In this document: piece by piece, positions 16,237 through 24,850 of the stretch
Layout of the letters: each line of letters begins with the position of its first letter
Position numbering within the stretch: the stretch's first letter is position 1
Source: Bacteroidetes bacterium MED-G17
GTDB taxonomy: Bacteria > Bacteroidota > Bacteroidia > NS11-12g > UBA9320
Length of the DNA stretch: 64,000 bases
Direction: 5' to 3'
Assembly (NCBI GenBank): GCA_002457675.1
Contig: NTKK01000005.1
Location: forward strand, 1-64,000
Position numbers and translations under genes: made by a program
Notes under the pieces: model-generated
Told to the model about the DNA's origin: nothing
The model's input: the letters and a program-made list of their open reading frames with translations, nothing else
Database searches by the model: none

Positions 16237-17307
16237 TTAGAATGTTTTATTCGGGTTAGCGAATTTATTTAAAGCAAGCGCACTCATCAACCAGTTGGGT
16301 AAATTTTTAGAACGGTCTCTATTGGATAAATTTACAAACCAACCCAGTTTTTTTAGTACAGGAACCTTGTAAGTTTCAACAAATTCAATTAAGGTACCGT
16401 CGGGGTCTTCTATATAGCTAAAATGACCTTGCGCATCTCCCATATCAAAAGACTCTGCGCTATCTACCGTAAAAGGGTGCCCATTTTTTTCAGCTTTTTC
16501 TTTTAGTTTATCCATATTGACTACGTCAAAACATAAGTGTATGAACCCTACATCTCCCCAAAATCTGTCTTGATAAATCTTTTTACCTTCATAATCGATG
16601 GCTTGAATGAGCTCCAGCTCTGTATCCCCTAAAAAATTCCCAAATGCGCCTTTTTTAGGTTGAGGGTGTTTTAATTTTACCCTTCTGAACTTTTTGCCCC
16701 CATTGAGTAAAAATTCAAATTCTGGGAATATGCTCGTTGTGTCAAAAATGACTTCAGTAAAACCTAGAATGTCTTGATAGACTTTAAGTGAATTTTCAAT
16801 ATTGCTGCAACCAATAACAGCACCACAAACGCCACCATTATTTTGATTGCCTTTTTTAAACCAGTCTTCAAAAGTGATGAATTCAAATATATTTTTAAAA
16901 GAATCTAGGAGGTAGAAGTTGTGTTGACCACAAGGCGTTTCGTGTATATCTGAAACATTTAAACCATTATCTAAAAGGCTTTTATGACATTTTTCGATAT
17001 CTAGTACTTTTATTTTTCCTGCATTGATCCCCAGATCGCCAAGCAACAAATCATCTTTGGACTTTTGTGGCTTTCTTGATTTAAACTGCCACAATTCAAA
17101 ACCACCACCACCTTGTGTGTGCAAAGCAAGTATTGCTTGTCTTTTATGTACTTCTCCTCCCGTATATGGGGTCATTAATTTAGCTTCTGCCTCATCATTA
17201 AATAATGGGATATTCATCCCAAAATGTTCTTTATAAAAATGCCAACCCTCTTTTAAGCTGCTCAAGCCTATCCCAAGTTGCTGGATACCGCTGATTGAAT
17301 ATGACAT
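16237..17307 (-). CDS. Two-domain VOC superfamily protein
   Basis: About 356 residues with two vicinal-oxygen-chelate (glyoxalase/dioxygenase fold) modules, near residues 5-145 and 155-325. Typical pieces are FELWQF and FEFITFEDW in the first, and GFIHLCFDV and DPDGTLIEFVE in the second. The second domain keeps a His and a Glu where metal ligands are expected. The first has glutamine in IQQLGIG instead of the usual histidine, so it may not bind metal. It is not a clear 4-hydroxyphenylpyruvate dioxygenase despite nearby fahA. The start MSYSISG at 17307 was chosen because the upstream extension overlaps the phosphopantetheinyl transferase gene. Confidence 0.72.
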   Translation of the reverse strand: MSYSISGIQQLGIGLSSLKEGWHFYKEHFGMNIPLFNDEAEAKLMTPYTGGEVHKRQAILALHTQGGGGFELWQFKSRKPQKSKDDLLLGDLGINAGKIKVLDIEKCHKSLLDNGLNVSDIHETPCGQHNFYLLDSFKNIFEFITFEDWFKKGNQNNGGVCGAVIGCSNIENSLKVYQDILGFTEVIFDTTSIFPEFEFLLNGGKKFRRVKLKHPQPKKGAFGNFLGDTELELIQAIDYEGKKIYQDRFWGDVGFIHLCFDVVNMDKLKEKAEKNGHPFTVDSAESFDMGDAQGHFSYIEDPDGTLIEFVETYKVPVLKKLGWFVNLSNRDRSKNLPNWLMSALALNKFANPNKTF

Positions 17308-17335
17308 AAAGTTTTCGAATTTAAATTTAAGTCTC

Positions 17336-17917
17336 TCATTTAACAAAAGATAAAACACCTTCTTCAAGAAAAACATAAGATAAGAGCAATTCGTGATATT
17401 CGTTTTCAGTCTTTATTGAACCAATCAATTGGCGCTCTTTTTTTTCATGGTGTAAAATTTTAATGTCATGTTTTAAGTTTAATCCTCTCTTCCCATGCCA
17501 TTTATACATACTTTCTTTGGCTGTCCAAAGCAATGTAAACCACTGTAATGGACTAAAATTTTGAGGTATTTCTTGCTCGTTTCTAGAGGTAAATTTATCA
17601 GTAAGATGAAGGATTTTCATTTTGAATTTTTGGACATCTATCCCGGTTTGTCCCATGAATTTATGGATTACAGCTACCCAAGCATCACTATGCGATATAC
17701 TTATTGCACCTTCCATATTTTTGAGGTAGGGCCTACCAAAAGTGTCTTTGACAATTTCTAATGATTCATCTTCTAGCAAAAATTGCATTGCATTGTTGGC
17801 CTCTATAGATTGTTTTTTTCTGAGTGCTGCGTGACTTAATTTGCCTACTGAAAAATTTTTTATTTTCCAAAGGCCCCATTGGAAAGAATCGTCTTTATAA
17901 AGTTTAACAAACGACAC
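17336..17917 (-). CDS. 4'-phosphopantetheinyl transferase superfamily protein
   Basis: Transfers the phosphopantetheine arm of CoA to a carrier-protein serine, most likely acyl carrier protein here. The 193-residue protein has the Sfp-type motifs SISHSDAWVAV near residue 73, GIDVQ near residue 92 (magnesium-binding Asp) and LWTAKESMYKWHG near residue 129 (catalytic Glu and Lys). It uses a GTG start. It lies 28 bases upstream of the VOC gene in the same direction. No polyketide or peptide synthetase is in the window, so a housekeeping role is most likely. Confidence 0.85.
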   Translation of the reverse strand: MSFVKLYKDDSFQWGLWKIKNFSVGKLSHAALRKKQSIEANNAMQFLLEDESLEIVKDTFGRPYLKNMEGAISISHSDAWVAVIHKFMGQTGIDVQKFKMKILHLTDKFTSRNEQEIPQNFSPLQWFTLLWTAKESMYKWHGKRGLNLKHDIKILHHEKKERQLIGSIKTENEYHELLLSYVFLEEGVLSFVK

Positions 17918-17992
17918 AAGGCAATATTAATTGAAATGTCAATAGTTTGTCGAAGACATTTAAAAAGTAATTAATTACTTCGCAATACAAAT

Positions 17993-18529
17993 ATGATTTT
18001 AAGTGATAAGCGAATCTTAGAAGAAATTGAAGCGGGTAACATTTTAATTGAGCCATTCGTAAAAGACAAACTAGGAACCAACTCATACGATGTCCATTTG
18101 GGAAGATATTTAGCCTGTTATGAAAATAGGGTTCTTGATGCCAAATCGCATAACAAGGTTGCACATTTTGAAATCCCTTTTGATGGTTTTGTGCTTGAAC
18201 CAAATACATTGTATTTAGGTGTTACCGAAGAGTACACTGAAACACATAAACATGTGCCTTTTTTGGAAGGAAAAAGCAGTACAGGCAGATTGGGTATAGA
18301 TATTCACGCTACTGCGGGAAAAGGTGATGTCGGATTTTGCAATACTTGGACTTTGGAAATCTCATGTATTCAACCAGTAAAAATCTACAGAGGCATGCCT
18401 ATTGGCCAACTTATTTACTTTGAAGTTGAAGGAGAGATAGAACAACTTTACAATAAGAAAAAAGGGGCCAAATACAATACCAGGACTATCAAGCCAGTAG
18501 AAAGCATGATGTGGAAAAATAAATTTTAG
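17993..18529 (+). CDS. dcd: dCTP deaminase
   Basis: Deaminates dCTP to dUTP for thymidylate synthesis. The 178-residue trimer-type protein begins MILSDKRILEEI, and has LGTNSYDVHLG near residue 27, the phosphate-binding KSSTGRLGI near residue 94 and GFCNTWTLEI with the catalytic glutamate near residue 118. A TTACTTCG element, one mismatch from TAnnTTYG, lies 10 bases before the ATG. It is divergent from the phosphopantetheinyl transferase gene. Confidence 0.95.
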   Translation: MILSDKRILEEIEAGNILIEPFVKDKLGTNSYDVHLGRYLACYENRVLDAKSHNKVAHFEIPFDGFVLEPNTLYLGVTEEYTETHKHVPFLEGKSSTGRLGIDIHATAGKGDVGFCNTWTLEISCIQPVKIYRGMPIGQLIYFEVEGEIEQLYNKKKGAKYNTRTIKPVESMMWKNKF

Positions 18530-18564
18530 GCGCCATTTTTGAGATTGCTTTGTTATACCTGTAA

Positions 18565-19434
18565 ATGTTAAGACAAGTAGACGCTATTTTGTTACCACCC
18601 CCGCCACATATGGTTGGAGACGGGTTTCGAGTGCATGGATTTTTTCCTGGCACGCATCGCTTAAGTTCTTATAGAACTTCGCCTTTTCTTCTTTTGGATT
18701 ACAATTCCGAATTTGAATTTCCACCAAGCGACAAAGCTCGAGGGGTAGATGTGCATCCACACAAAGGCTTTGAAACTGTTACCTTAGCGTTTAAAGGGGA
18801 AGTCGCTCATCATGACAGTTATGGGAATACTGGTGTTATTGAATCAGGAGACGTTCAGTGGATGACAGCAGGAAGCGGCATATTACATAAAGAATACCAC
18901 AGCGAAAAATTTACTAAATCTGGCGGCTTGTTTCAAATGATTCAATTATGGGTGAATCTGCCTAAAAGAGATAAATACACTAAACCAAAATATCAAGAAT
19001 TAAAAAAAGAAACATTTCAAAATGTGGTTCTAAAAAACCATGCAGGAGAGGCAAAAATTATTGCAGGAAAATTTGAAGGGCAGCAAGGGCCGGCAAATAC
19101 ATTTTCGCCTATTCAAGTGATTATTTTTGAATTAAAAAAAGGTAAAACAACCACATTTACCTCAAAAGAAAGTTGGAATACTTTTATCCTTGCAGCTGAA
19201 GGATCGGCTGAAATAAATGGACAAACACTCAAAACAAATAATTTAGCCATGTTAAAAAATGTGGGTTCTGAAATTCAATTTACCGCTTTTGAAGATTGTA
19301 AGTTGGTTTACTTAAGTGGTGAACCTATTGATGAGCCTGTTGTGCAATATGGCCCATTTGTTATGAATACCAAAGAAGAAATACAAGAATCGATAAACGA
19401 ATTTCATTCAGGTAAATTTGGTCATTTAGATTAG
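18565..19434 (+). CDS. Pirin family protein
   Basis: A 289-residue two-cupin protein. The N-terminal cupin has the iron-site pattern HPHKGFETVTLAFKGEVAHHDS near residues 67-88 and SGILHKEYHSE near residue 112, matching pirins with quercetinase-like metal centres. The C-terminal cupin begins near residue 175. Bacterial pirins act as redox sensors, dioxygenases or metabolic regulators; the exact role is open. TTGCTTTG lies 12 bases before the ATG as a weak promoter candidate. The gene ends 2 bases from the end of convergent lptD. Confidence 0.85.
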   Translation: MLRQVDAILLPPPPHMVGDGFRVHGFFPGTHRLSSYRTSPFLLLDYNSEFEFPPSDKARGVDVHPHKGFETVTLAFKGEVAHHDSYGNTGVIESGDVQWMTAGSGILHKEYHSEKFTKSGGLFQMIQLWVNLPKRDKYTKPKYQELKKETFQNVVLKNHAGEAKIIAGKFEGQQGPANTFSPIQVIIFELKKGKTTTFTSKESWNTFILAAEGSAEINGQTLKTNNLAMLKNVGSEIQFTAFEDCKLVYLSGEPIDEPVVQYGPFVMNTKEEIQESINEFHSGKFGHLD

Positions 19435-19436
19435 AC

Positions 19437-22043
19437 CTAATTTGCCCACCAATTTCTTCTTCTATTGATTTTTAAATCTTGCAGTGTCCTTGATTTTGGC
19501 CGAAGCGTGAAGACAAATTGCCTGTAAGTTCCTGATGGAATCCAATTAAAACTAAATTCCCAACAATGCAAATCTCTGTATAAGTTGACACGTGTTGCGA
19601 TCAACTCATTGTCAGTGAAATCATAGCCTGAATTAAGCTCTATTTTCCAATTTTCAGTCAAATTCATGCTACCACTAAATGACATTTTCTGATCTGAATT
19701 GGCTGGTTCAAATGGATTTTTGGAATACCTAAAATTATAATTTATGCGCAAATCCCAAGGAATTGAAAAATCAACAAATGCGTCTGGATAATCTATCAAT
19801 AGTTGGTAATCCAAGTCATTCTGCCTTCCTTGATCAGCAAGCCGTTTTTGTCTGTTTTCAAAAACCTTTTGATTTAGAGATGTAGACATAGATATATTGA
19901 CGGAGGTAAGCGCGCCGAGTTTTCCTTGAGCCAACCACAACTTATTGATTTTTCTTACACGTCCGTCTGCGTCTTGCATGTTTTGGTATGGATTAATATT
20001 TCCAGAAAAATTAATTCTCATTTTTTTGAACAAAGTGGTATTTCCATTCATTGTAATATTTCCTAAGTTTAGACTATCAGCTAAAAAGTTATAGTTTGAT
20101 GACAAACTGAAACTTTCAATTATTTTGACTTTTCTTTCTTGCTTTATTGTATCGCTTTCATCTCTTACTTTCATTTCCAAATTATTTCTCAAACTGAAAC
20201 CCATTCTTGCGCTAGAATTTCCCGAAGGCCTTCCTTGAAAATTACCATCATAAATATTGTAGTTCGATAAATTGCCTAAACTGTCAGTTTGAACAGAGCG
20301 GTACCCCAAGAAACTTCCTTTTGAATAATCAGGTCGCCAACTGGCGCTTATACTTGGCCATATAACATGTCTAATCGCTTTGATTTTACTGCCAGTAGCA
20401 AAATTCTTTTGACCATAAACAGTGGTTGTTAAACTTGCGCTTGTTGAAATTTCAGATAGGCGTGAAAAATTATTGATGGTTTGTGTCTCAACAGCTTTTA
20501 ATTCAGGATTGTATATTTTTTGAGTTTCTCTAAAATACCAATAATCCGAAAGATTAAGCGCCGGACTAAAACTAAAATATTTAAAAATCTTTGTAGAAGT
20601 AGAGATGGGAATTCTGTGCACAACTCCTAAGTCAAAACTGTCTTGAAAAGTACTTCTCATAAACAAATTACTATCGGCCACTGCTACTCTATTTTGAAAA
20701 GAAGAATTGTAACTAAATCCAAGCGTTTTCAATGCTTTAGATTGAACATTACTCTTTGAAAAAGGGAGTATTCTTGAAACGGATGTATTCATGTTTGGCA
20801 GGGTTAGGTTGATTTGATTTTTTGCTAAATCTTGATCCATTCTTGCATTGCTTGAAAAGTTTAACTTGCCTTTAAAGAAACTTTTGCTCCATGAGATATT
20901 TGAATTTGCATTATTTCTTGTAAGATCATTATATGACATGGAATTATTATTTTTCAAATAGTTCTTGGTGTTGTAATCAACGTTGGCTCTGAAATTAGAA
21001 TTTTTACTTGCTTTTGGATCCCTGTTAAAAAACCAACGCACAGAAATATCTTGGCTCCCAAGTCGCTCTAGTGACTCCGTCTGCTCAAAGAAATTTTGGG
21101 CATAACTTAATCGTAAATTGCCATTGTATTTGTAACGTTTTTTATAATTGCTTTGAAAATTAGCGGCCCAACTTCCTCGGAAATAAAAACTACCTGTCAG
21201 CATAGCGTCTAAATAATTATTTATAGGTAAGAAATAGCCAAAATCCCTCAGAAAAAAACCTCGCCTTGCATCTTCACCATAAGTTGGAAAGATTATACCT
21301 TTGGACTTTTCACTTTGCACTGGGAACAGAGCAAAAGGAACAACCAAAGGAGTTCTTACACCCTCAAAGATTAGGTTTGCAGGGCCACTTATAAAGAGCT
21401 TTTTTGGAATCACTTTTATTTTTTTTGATTCTATCCAAAAGTGAGGATGTTCCAAGTCACATGTAGTATATCTTGTTGTTCTCCCATAAATCTGACCTAC
21501 AGAATCACGAAGAATTTTTTTGCTGTGAATATACGCTTCACCCTCTTTGGTTATGACCTTTCCACTAAGACCTTTTCTCGATTCAAAGTCATATTCCATC
21601 CACTGAGCACCAAACTTCTTGCCTTTATCTGAAAAAATGGGTTTACCTTTAATTCTTCCAGAGGAATCTTTTCTTCCATAAGCGTATACTTTTTTAACCT
21701 TAAAATCAACGATTATAGAATCTGCCTCTAATTTCATTTTTTCAAAACTTACCCAAGCTTTATTGTATAAATAAATTTTTTGGTTCTCAAGATCAAAAAA
21801 TATGGAATCTTTCGAATAATAATTTACCTCACTTTCTAATGCATTTTTACTCACAGGAATGGTAAGTGAATCAATTTCTTCAATGCTTGAAGAATCATTT
21901 TGTGCACGGCTTTGTAAAAGACCAATGTGCAACATTGACACCATGAGAAATAGGAATCTAATTGAATGATAATTATATAATTTTAGCCTTCCCAATTTTT
22001 GGCAAATTAACAGCCCCTTTTTCAGAACCAAGTTGAAAAACAT
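19437..22043 (-). CDS. lptD: LptD-like LPS-assembly outer membrane protein
   Basis: Outer-membrane beta-barrel that inserts lipopolysaccharide into the outer leaflet. The 868-residue protein has an N-terminal signal region ending near GLLQSRAQ (residue 48), an OstA/LptA-like beta-jellyroll (about residues 70-200), the LptD segment GVRTPLVVPFALFPVQ near residue 228, and an approximately 600-residue barrel of alternating aromatic strands. This is the shape of LptD homologues in Bacteroidota. The exact start is uncertain: a TTG at 21995 would give a shorter signal peptide. Confidence 0.82.
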   Translation of the reverse strand: MFFNLVLKKGLLICQKLGRLKLYNYHSIRFLFLMVSMLHIGLLQSRAQNDSSSIEEIDSLTIPVSKNALESEVNYYSKDSIFFDLENQKIYLYNKAWVSFEKMKLEADSIIVDFKVKKVYAYGRKDSSGRIKGKPIFSDKGKKFGAQWMEYDFESRKGLSGKVITKEGEAYIHSKKILRDSVGQIYGRTTRYTTCDLEHPHFWIESKKIKVIPKKLFISGPANLIFEGVRTPLVVPFALFPVQSEKSKGIIFPTYGEDARRGFFLRDFGYFLPINNYLDAMLTGSFYFRGSWAANFQSNYKKRYKYNGNLRLSYAQNFFEQTESLERLGSQDISVRWFFNRDPKASKNSNFRANVDYNTKNYLKNNNSMSYNDLTRNNANSNISWSKSFFKGKLNFSSNARMDQDLAKNQINLTLPNMNTSVSRILPFSKSNVQSKALKTLGFSYNSSFQNRVAVADSNLFMRSTFQDSFDLGVVHRIPISTSTKIFKYFSFSPALNLSDYWYFRETQKIYNPELKAVETQTINNFSRLSEISTSASLTTTVYGQKNFATGSKIKAIRHVIWPSISASWRPDYSKGSFLGYRSVQTDSLGNLSNYNIYDGNFQGRPSGNSSARMGFSLRNNLEMKVRDESDTIKQERKVKIIESFSLSSNYNFLADSLNLGNITMNGNTTLFKKMRINFSGNINPYQNMQDADGRVRKINKLWLAQGKLGALTSVNISMSTSLNQKVFENRQKRLADQGRQNDLDYQLLIDYPDAFVDFSIPWDLRINYNFRYSKNPFEPANSDQKMSFSGSMNLTENWKIELNSGYDFTDNELIATRVNLYRDLHCWEFSFNWIPSGTYRQFVFTLRPKSRTLQDLKINRRRNWWAN

Positions 22044-22135
22044 AAATGAATCAAAAATTATTCCAAATTCATTTAAACAAAAAGCCCCAAGGGCAATTTG
22101 TATTGTTTATTTTTGGAGGATAACAAATAGGATAA

Positions 22136-23107
22136 ATGACATTGACATTTATATTCATGATTCTAGGAATTCTATTGGTGGTATTCCTATTTCTGTATTT
22201 TATTCCTGTAGGACTATGGTTTACCGCTATTGTTTCAGGGGTTCGAGTTAGTATAATACAATTGTTTTTGATGCGTATTCGAAAAGTTCCACCATCGCTA
22301 ATTGTAAACGCGCTAATTAATTCAACAAAAGCGGGGTTAAAATTAACCAGTAACGAGCTAGAAACACATTATTTAGCAGGAGGAAACGTAAATAACGTGA
22401 TACGCGCGCTCATTTCAGCAGATAAAGCAAATATTCCGCTCGAATTCAAAATGGCAACCGCTATTGACCTAGCTGGTAGAGACGTTAGTGATGCCGTTCA
22501 GCTTTCTGTAAATCCAAGGGTAATCAATACGCCTCCAGTAGCAGCAGTTGCAAAGGATGGGATACAATTGGTAGCCAAAGCTAGGGTTACAGTAAGAGCA
22601 AATATTCATCAGTTGGTAGGGGGTGCAGGAGAGGACACCATTTTGGCCAGAGTGGGTGAAGGAATTGTTACCACCATTGGATCGGCAGATGCACATACAG
22701 ATGTCCTTGAAAATCCAGATAGTATTAGTAGGGTCGTTCTTTCCAAAGGTCTAGATGCGGGAACTGCTTTTGAGATATTGTCAATTGACATAGCAGATAT
22801 CGATATTGGAAAAAATATTGGAGCTGAGCTTCAAACGGACCAAGCAGAAGCTGACCTAAAAGTAGCCAATGCAAAAGCAGAAGAAAGAAGAGCACAAGCA
22901 GTTGCAGCAGAACAAGAGAATAAGGCCAAAGCACAAGACGCAAAAGCTAAAGTAATTTTAGCTGAAGCAGAAATCCCCATGGCCATTGCAGAAGCGTTTA
23001 GAAATGGAAATTTAGGTGTTATGGATTATTACAAGCTCCAAAATATTCAAGCAGACACTGATATGAGGGGCAGTATTGGCAAGACAGAAAATAAAAAGAA
23101 AAAATAA
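22136..23107 (+). CDS. floA: Flotillin-like protein FloA
   Basis: Membrane scaffold of functional membrane microdomains. The 323-residue SPFH-type protein opens with an N-terminal hairpin ([22 protein letters not shown]), then [17 protein letters not shown] near residue 60, the SPFH core with [19 protein letters not shown] near residue 122, and an alanine/glutamate/lysine-rich coiled-coil near residues 230-290. A GGAGG lies 17 bases before the ATG, unusual for this phylum and too far for a good ribosome site. The gene ends 1 base from convergent msrBA. Confidence 0.93.
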   Translation: MTLTFIFMILGILLVVFLFLYFIPVGLWFTAIVSGVRVSIIQLFLMRIRKVPPSLIVNALINSTKAGLKLTSNELETHYLAGGNVNNVIRALISADKANIPLEFKMATAIDLAGRDVSDAVQLSVNPRVINTPPVAAVAKDGIQLVAKARVTVRANIHQLVGGAGEDTILARVGEGIVTTIGSADAHTDVLENPDSISRVVLSKGLDAGTAFEILSIDIADIDIGKNIGAELQTDQAEADLKVANAKAEERRAQAVAAEQENKAKAQDAKAKVILAEAEIPMAIAEAFRNGNLGVMDYYKLQNIQADTDMRGSIGKTENKKKK

Positions 23108-23108
23108 T

Positions 23109-24182
23109 TTAATCCTTAAGTAAGGATGCATATTTTTTTCTAAATTTTGCCACTTTTGGGGCAATTACAAAAGAACAATAACCTTGTGTCGGATTGTTTT
23201 TAAAATAGTTTTGGTGATAATCTTCTGCAGGGTAATAATTCATTAAAGCTTCTATGTTTGTTACAATATCATCCTCCCATAAACGAGCATTTCTTACTTC
23301 ATTTAATACTTCTTCTGCTTGAACTTTTTGGTGGGGAGAATTAAAGAAAATAACACTCCTATATTGTGTTCCTTCATCTGCTCCCTGTTTATTTAAAGTG
23401 GTCGGGTTGTGCGTATGAAAAAATATATCTACCAATTGAGCATAGCTTATAGTTGCTGGATCAAAAACAACTTGCGCCACTTCTACATGACCAGTATTTC
23501 CCGAACAAACTTCTTTATAGGTAGGGTTTTTTAACTTACCACCTGAGTAACCACTTTCTACTTTTTTTACGCCTTTTAAATCTTGAAATATAGCCTCTAC
23601 ACACCAAAAGCAACCTGCACCAAATGTTGCCGTATCTGTTTTAGATAAATAATTTTCTTCTTCAGAATTTCTTAATGGAACAAATTGCAAACTGGCGCTA
23701 TTCACACAGTGACGTGTATTTGTTTCTGTAAATCCTTCTCCTAAAAAAACATGTCCAAGATGCCCACTACAATTGTTGCAAATTATTTCAGTTCGTCTGC
23801 CATCGGCATCAGCTTTTCTGTTAACAGCACCAAGAATTTCGTTATCAAAACTCGGCCAACCACAATGACTTTCAAACTTACTATCACTAGTATATAGAGG
23901 TGCATCACATCTTTTACATAAATAAACACCCTGTGCTTTGTGCGCATAATATTCGCCAGTAAATGCTCTTTCAGTTCCTTTATTTTCAATAATATACGCG
24001 TCAAACTCGCTAAGCAGGTTGAATGGTTCACTGGAACCATCTTTTTTTTGATTTTTTAAGTTTACGATGAAATTTTTCATATCCGAAAATTTGTCAGTTT
24101 TTGAGGCATATTTAGTACCAGGTTGGCCCACGCATGAGGTAAACAAAACCCAAATCAAGTGAGCAACATACCTTATTCTCAT
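23109..24182 (-). CDS. MsrB-MsrA fusion, exported
   Basis: Bifunctional methionine sulfoxide reductase that repairs both sulfoxide diastereomers. The N-terminus is hydrophobic and ends in LFTSCVG near residue 17, a likely lipoprotein box, so the enzyme would work outside the inner membrane. MsrB (about residues 45-180) has zinc pairs CKRCDAPL and CNNCSGHLG and the catalytic cysteine in RHCVNSASLQF. MsrA (about residues 185-345) has GCFWCVEAIF and GHVEVAQV. The B-then-A order is the reverse of the common MsrA-MsrB fusions. Confidence 0.9.
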   Translation of the reverse strand: MRIRYVAHLIWVLFTSCVGQPGTKYASKTDKFSDMKNFIVNLKNQKKDGSSEPFNLLSEFDAYIIENKGTERAFTGEYYAHKAQGVYLCKRCDAPLYTSDSKFESHCGWPSFDNEILGAVNRKADADGRRTEIICNNCSGHLGHVFLGEGFTETNTRHCVNSASLQFVPLRNSEEENYLSKTDTATFGAGCFWCVEAIFQDLKGVKKVESGYSGGKLKNPTYKEVCSGNTGHVEVAQVVFDPATISYAQLVDIFFHTHNPTTLNKQGADEGTQYRSVIFFNSPHQKVQAEEVLNEVRNARLWEDDIVTNIEALMNYYPAEDYHQNYFKNNPTQGYCSFVIAPKVAKFRKKYASLLKD

Positions 24183-24224
24183 TTAAGTTTAACATTCCAT
24201 GGATTGCTTAGTTTTTTCTACTTT

Positions 24225-24767
24225 TCAGAACGGACTTTGAAAATCATCCCAAAGACTTAATTTTTTATCTTTTTCTGACAAAATGGGTTGTTTTACTTGC
24301 CAATCTATATTTAAGAACTCATCCGACCATAATACACCACCCTCGGCACGCTGATTATAAAAATTGGTGCATTTATAAGCAAAAATTGCACTTTGGCTAA
24401 GCACGACAAAGCCATGTGCAAAACCAGGTGGCACCCAAAGTTGCTTTTTATTTTCTGCCGAAAGCTCCACTTGAAAACTTTGCCCAAATGTTAGTGATTT
24501 TTTTCTTATGTCTACGATAACATCTAAAACGGTTCCCTCCAAAACAAATACCAACTTGCCTTGATCGTAAGGTGGTGCTTGAAAATGCAAACCTCTAAGC
24601 GTTCCATAAGACGATTTGCTGATGTTATCCTGAACAAAACGCATTTCTATACCCGCATCTTTGTAACGCTCTTGTTGGTAGGTCTCCATAAAAAAACCAC
24701 GTTGATCTCCAAAAACTTTTGGAGTAAGTAACAAGGCATCTTTTAAGCCAATTGGTAAAACATCCAT
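24225..24767 (-). CDS. rfbC: dTDP-4-dehydrorhamnose 3,5-epimerase
   Basis: Epimerises dTDP-4-dehydro-6-deoxyglucose in dTDP-L-rhamnose synthesis, for surface polysaccharide. The roughly 180-residue cupin has FGDQRGFFMETYQQERY near residue 20, QDNISKSSYGTLRGLHFQ near residue 46 with the catalytic histidine, and PPGFAHGFVVLS near residue 113. The start is ATG at 24767; an upstream TTG at 24776 lies within the promoter-like TTTCTTTG box. The other rhamnose genes (rfbA, B, D) are not adjacent. Confidence 0.95.
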   Translation of the reverse strand: MDVLPIGLKDALLLTPKVFGDQRGFFMETYQQERYKDAGIEMRFVQDNISKSSYGTLRGLHFQAPPYDQGKLVFVLEGTVLDVIVDIRKKSLTFGQSFQVELSAENKKQLWVPPGFAHGFVVLSQSAIFAYKCTNFYNQRAEGGVLWSDEFLNIDWQVKQPILSEKDKKLSLWDDFQSPF

Positions 24768-24773
24768 CACTTG

Positions 24774-24781
24774 CAAAGAAA
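24774..24781 (-). promoter_or_regulatory. Promoter-like box (TTTCTTTG) of rfbC
   Basis: TTTCTTTG on the minus strand, one mismatch from TAnnTTTG, ends 6 bases before the ATG at 24767, the spacing seen at mdh and other genes here. Confidence 0.4.
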
Positions 24782-24834
24782 TAAGATGTGAATAAATAAA
24801 CCTGATACAAACAAAAAGAAGCTGTGGGGATTTC

Positions 24835-24842
24835 TACTTTTG
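24835..24842 (+). promoter_or_regulatory. Promoter -7 box (TACTTTTG) of uvrD
   Basis: An exact TAnnTTTG box ending 8 bases before the ATG at 24851. It decides the start: the in-frame GTG at 24824 lies upstream of the box. No TTTG is seen at the expected -33 distance. Confidence 0.55.
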
Positions 24843-24850
24843 ATGACTGG

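Noticed and set aside
16237-17307. 4-hydroxyphenylpyruvate dioxygenase (partner of fahA in tyrosine degradation)
   Set aside because: It has the VOC fold, but the N-terminal metal position is glutamine and the typical HPPD C-terminal motif is absent, so only a general VOC label is justified.
22114-22118. Shine-Dalgarno site for floA (GGAGG)
   Set aside because: It is 17 bases from the ATG, too far for normal function, and such sites are rarely used in this phylum.
22469-22943. Several overlapping minus-strand frames opposite floA
   Set aside because: Leucine/serine-rich frames produced by the alanine-rich coiled coil and SPFH codons of floA.
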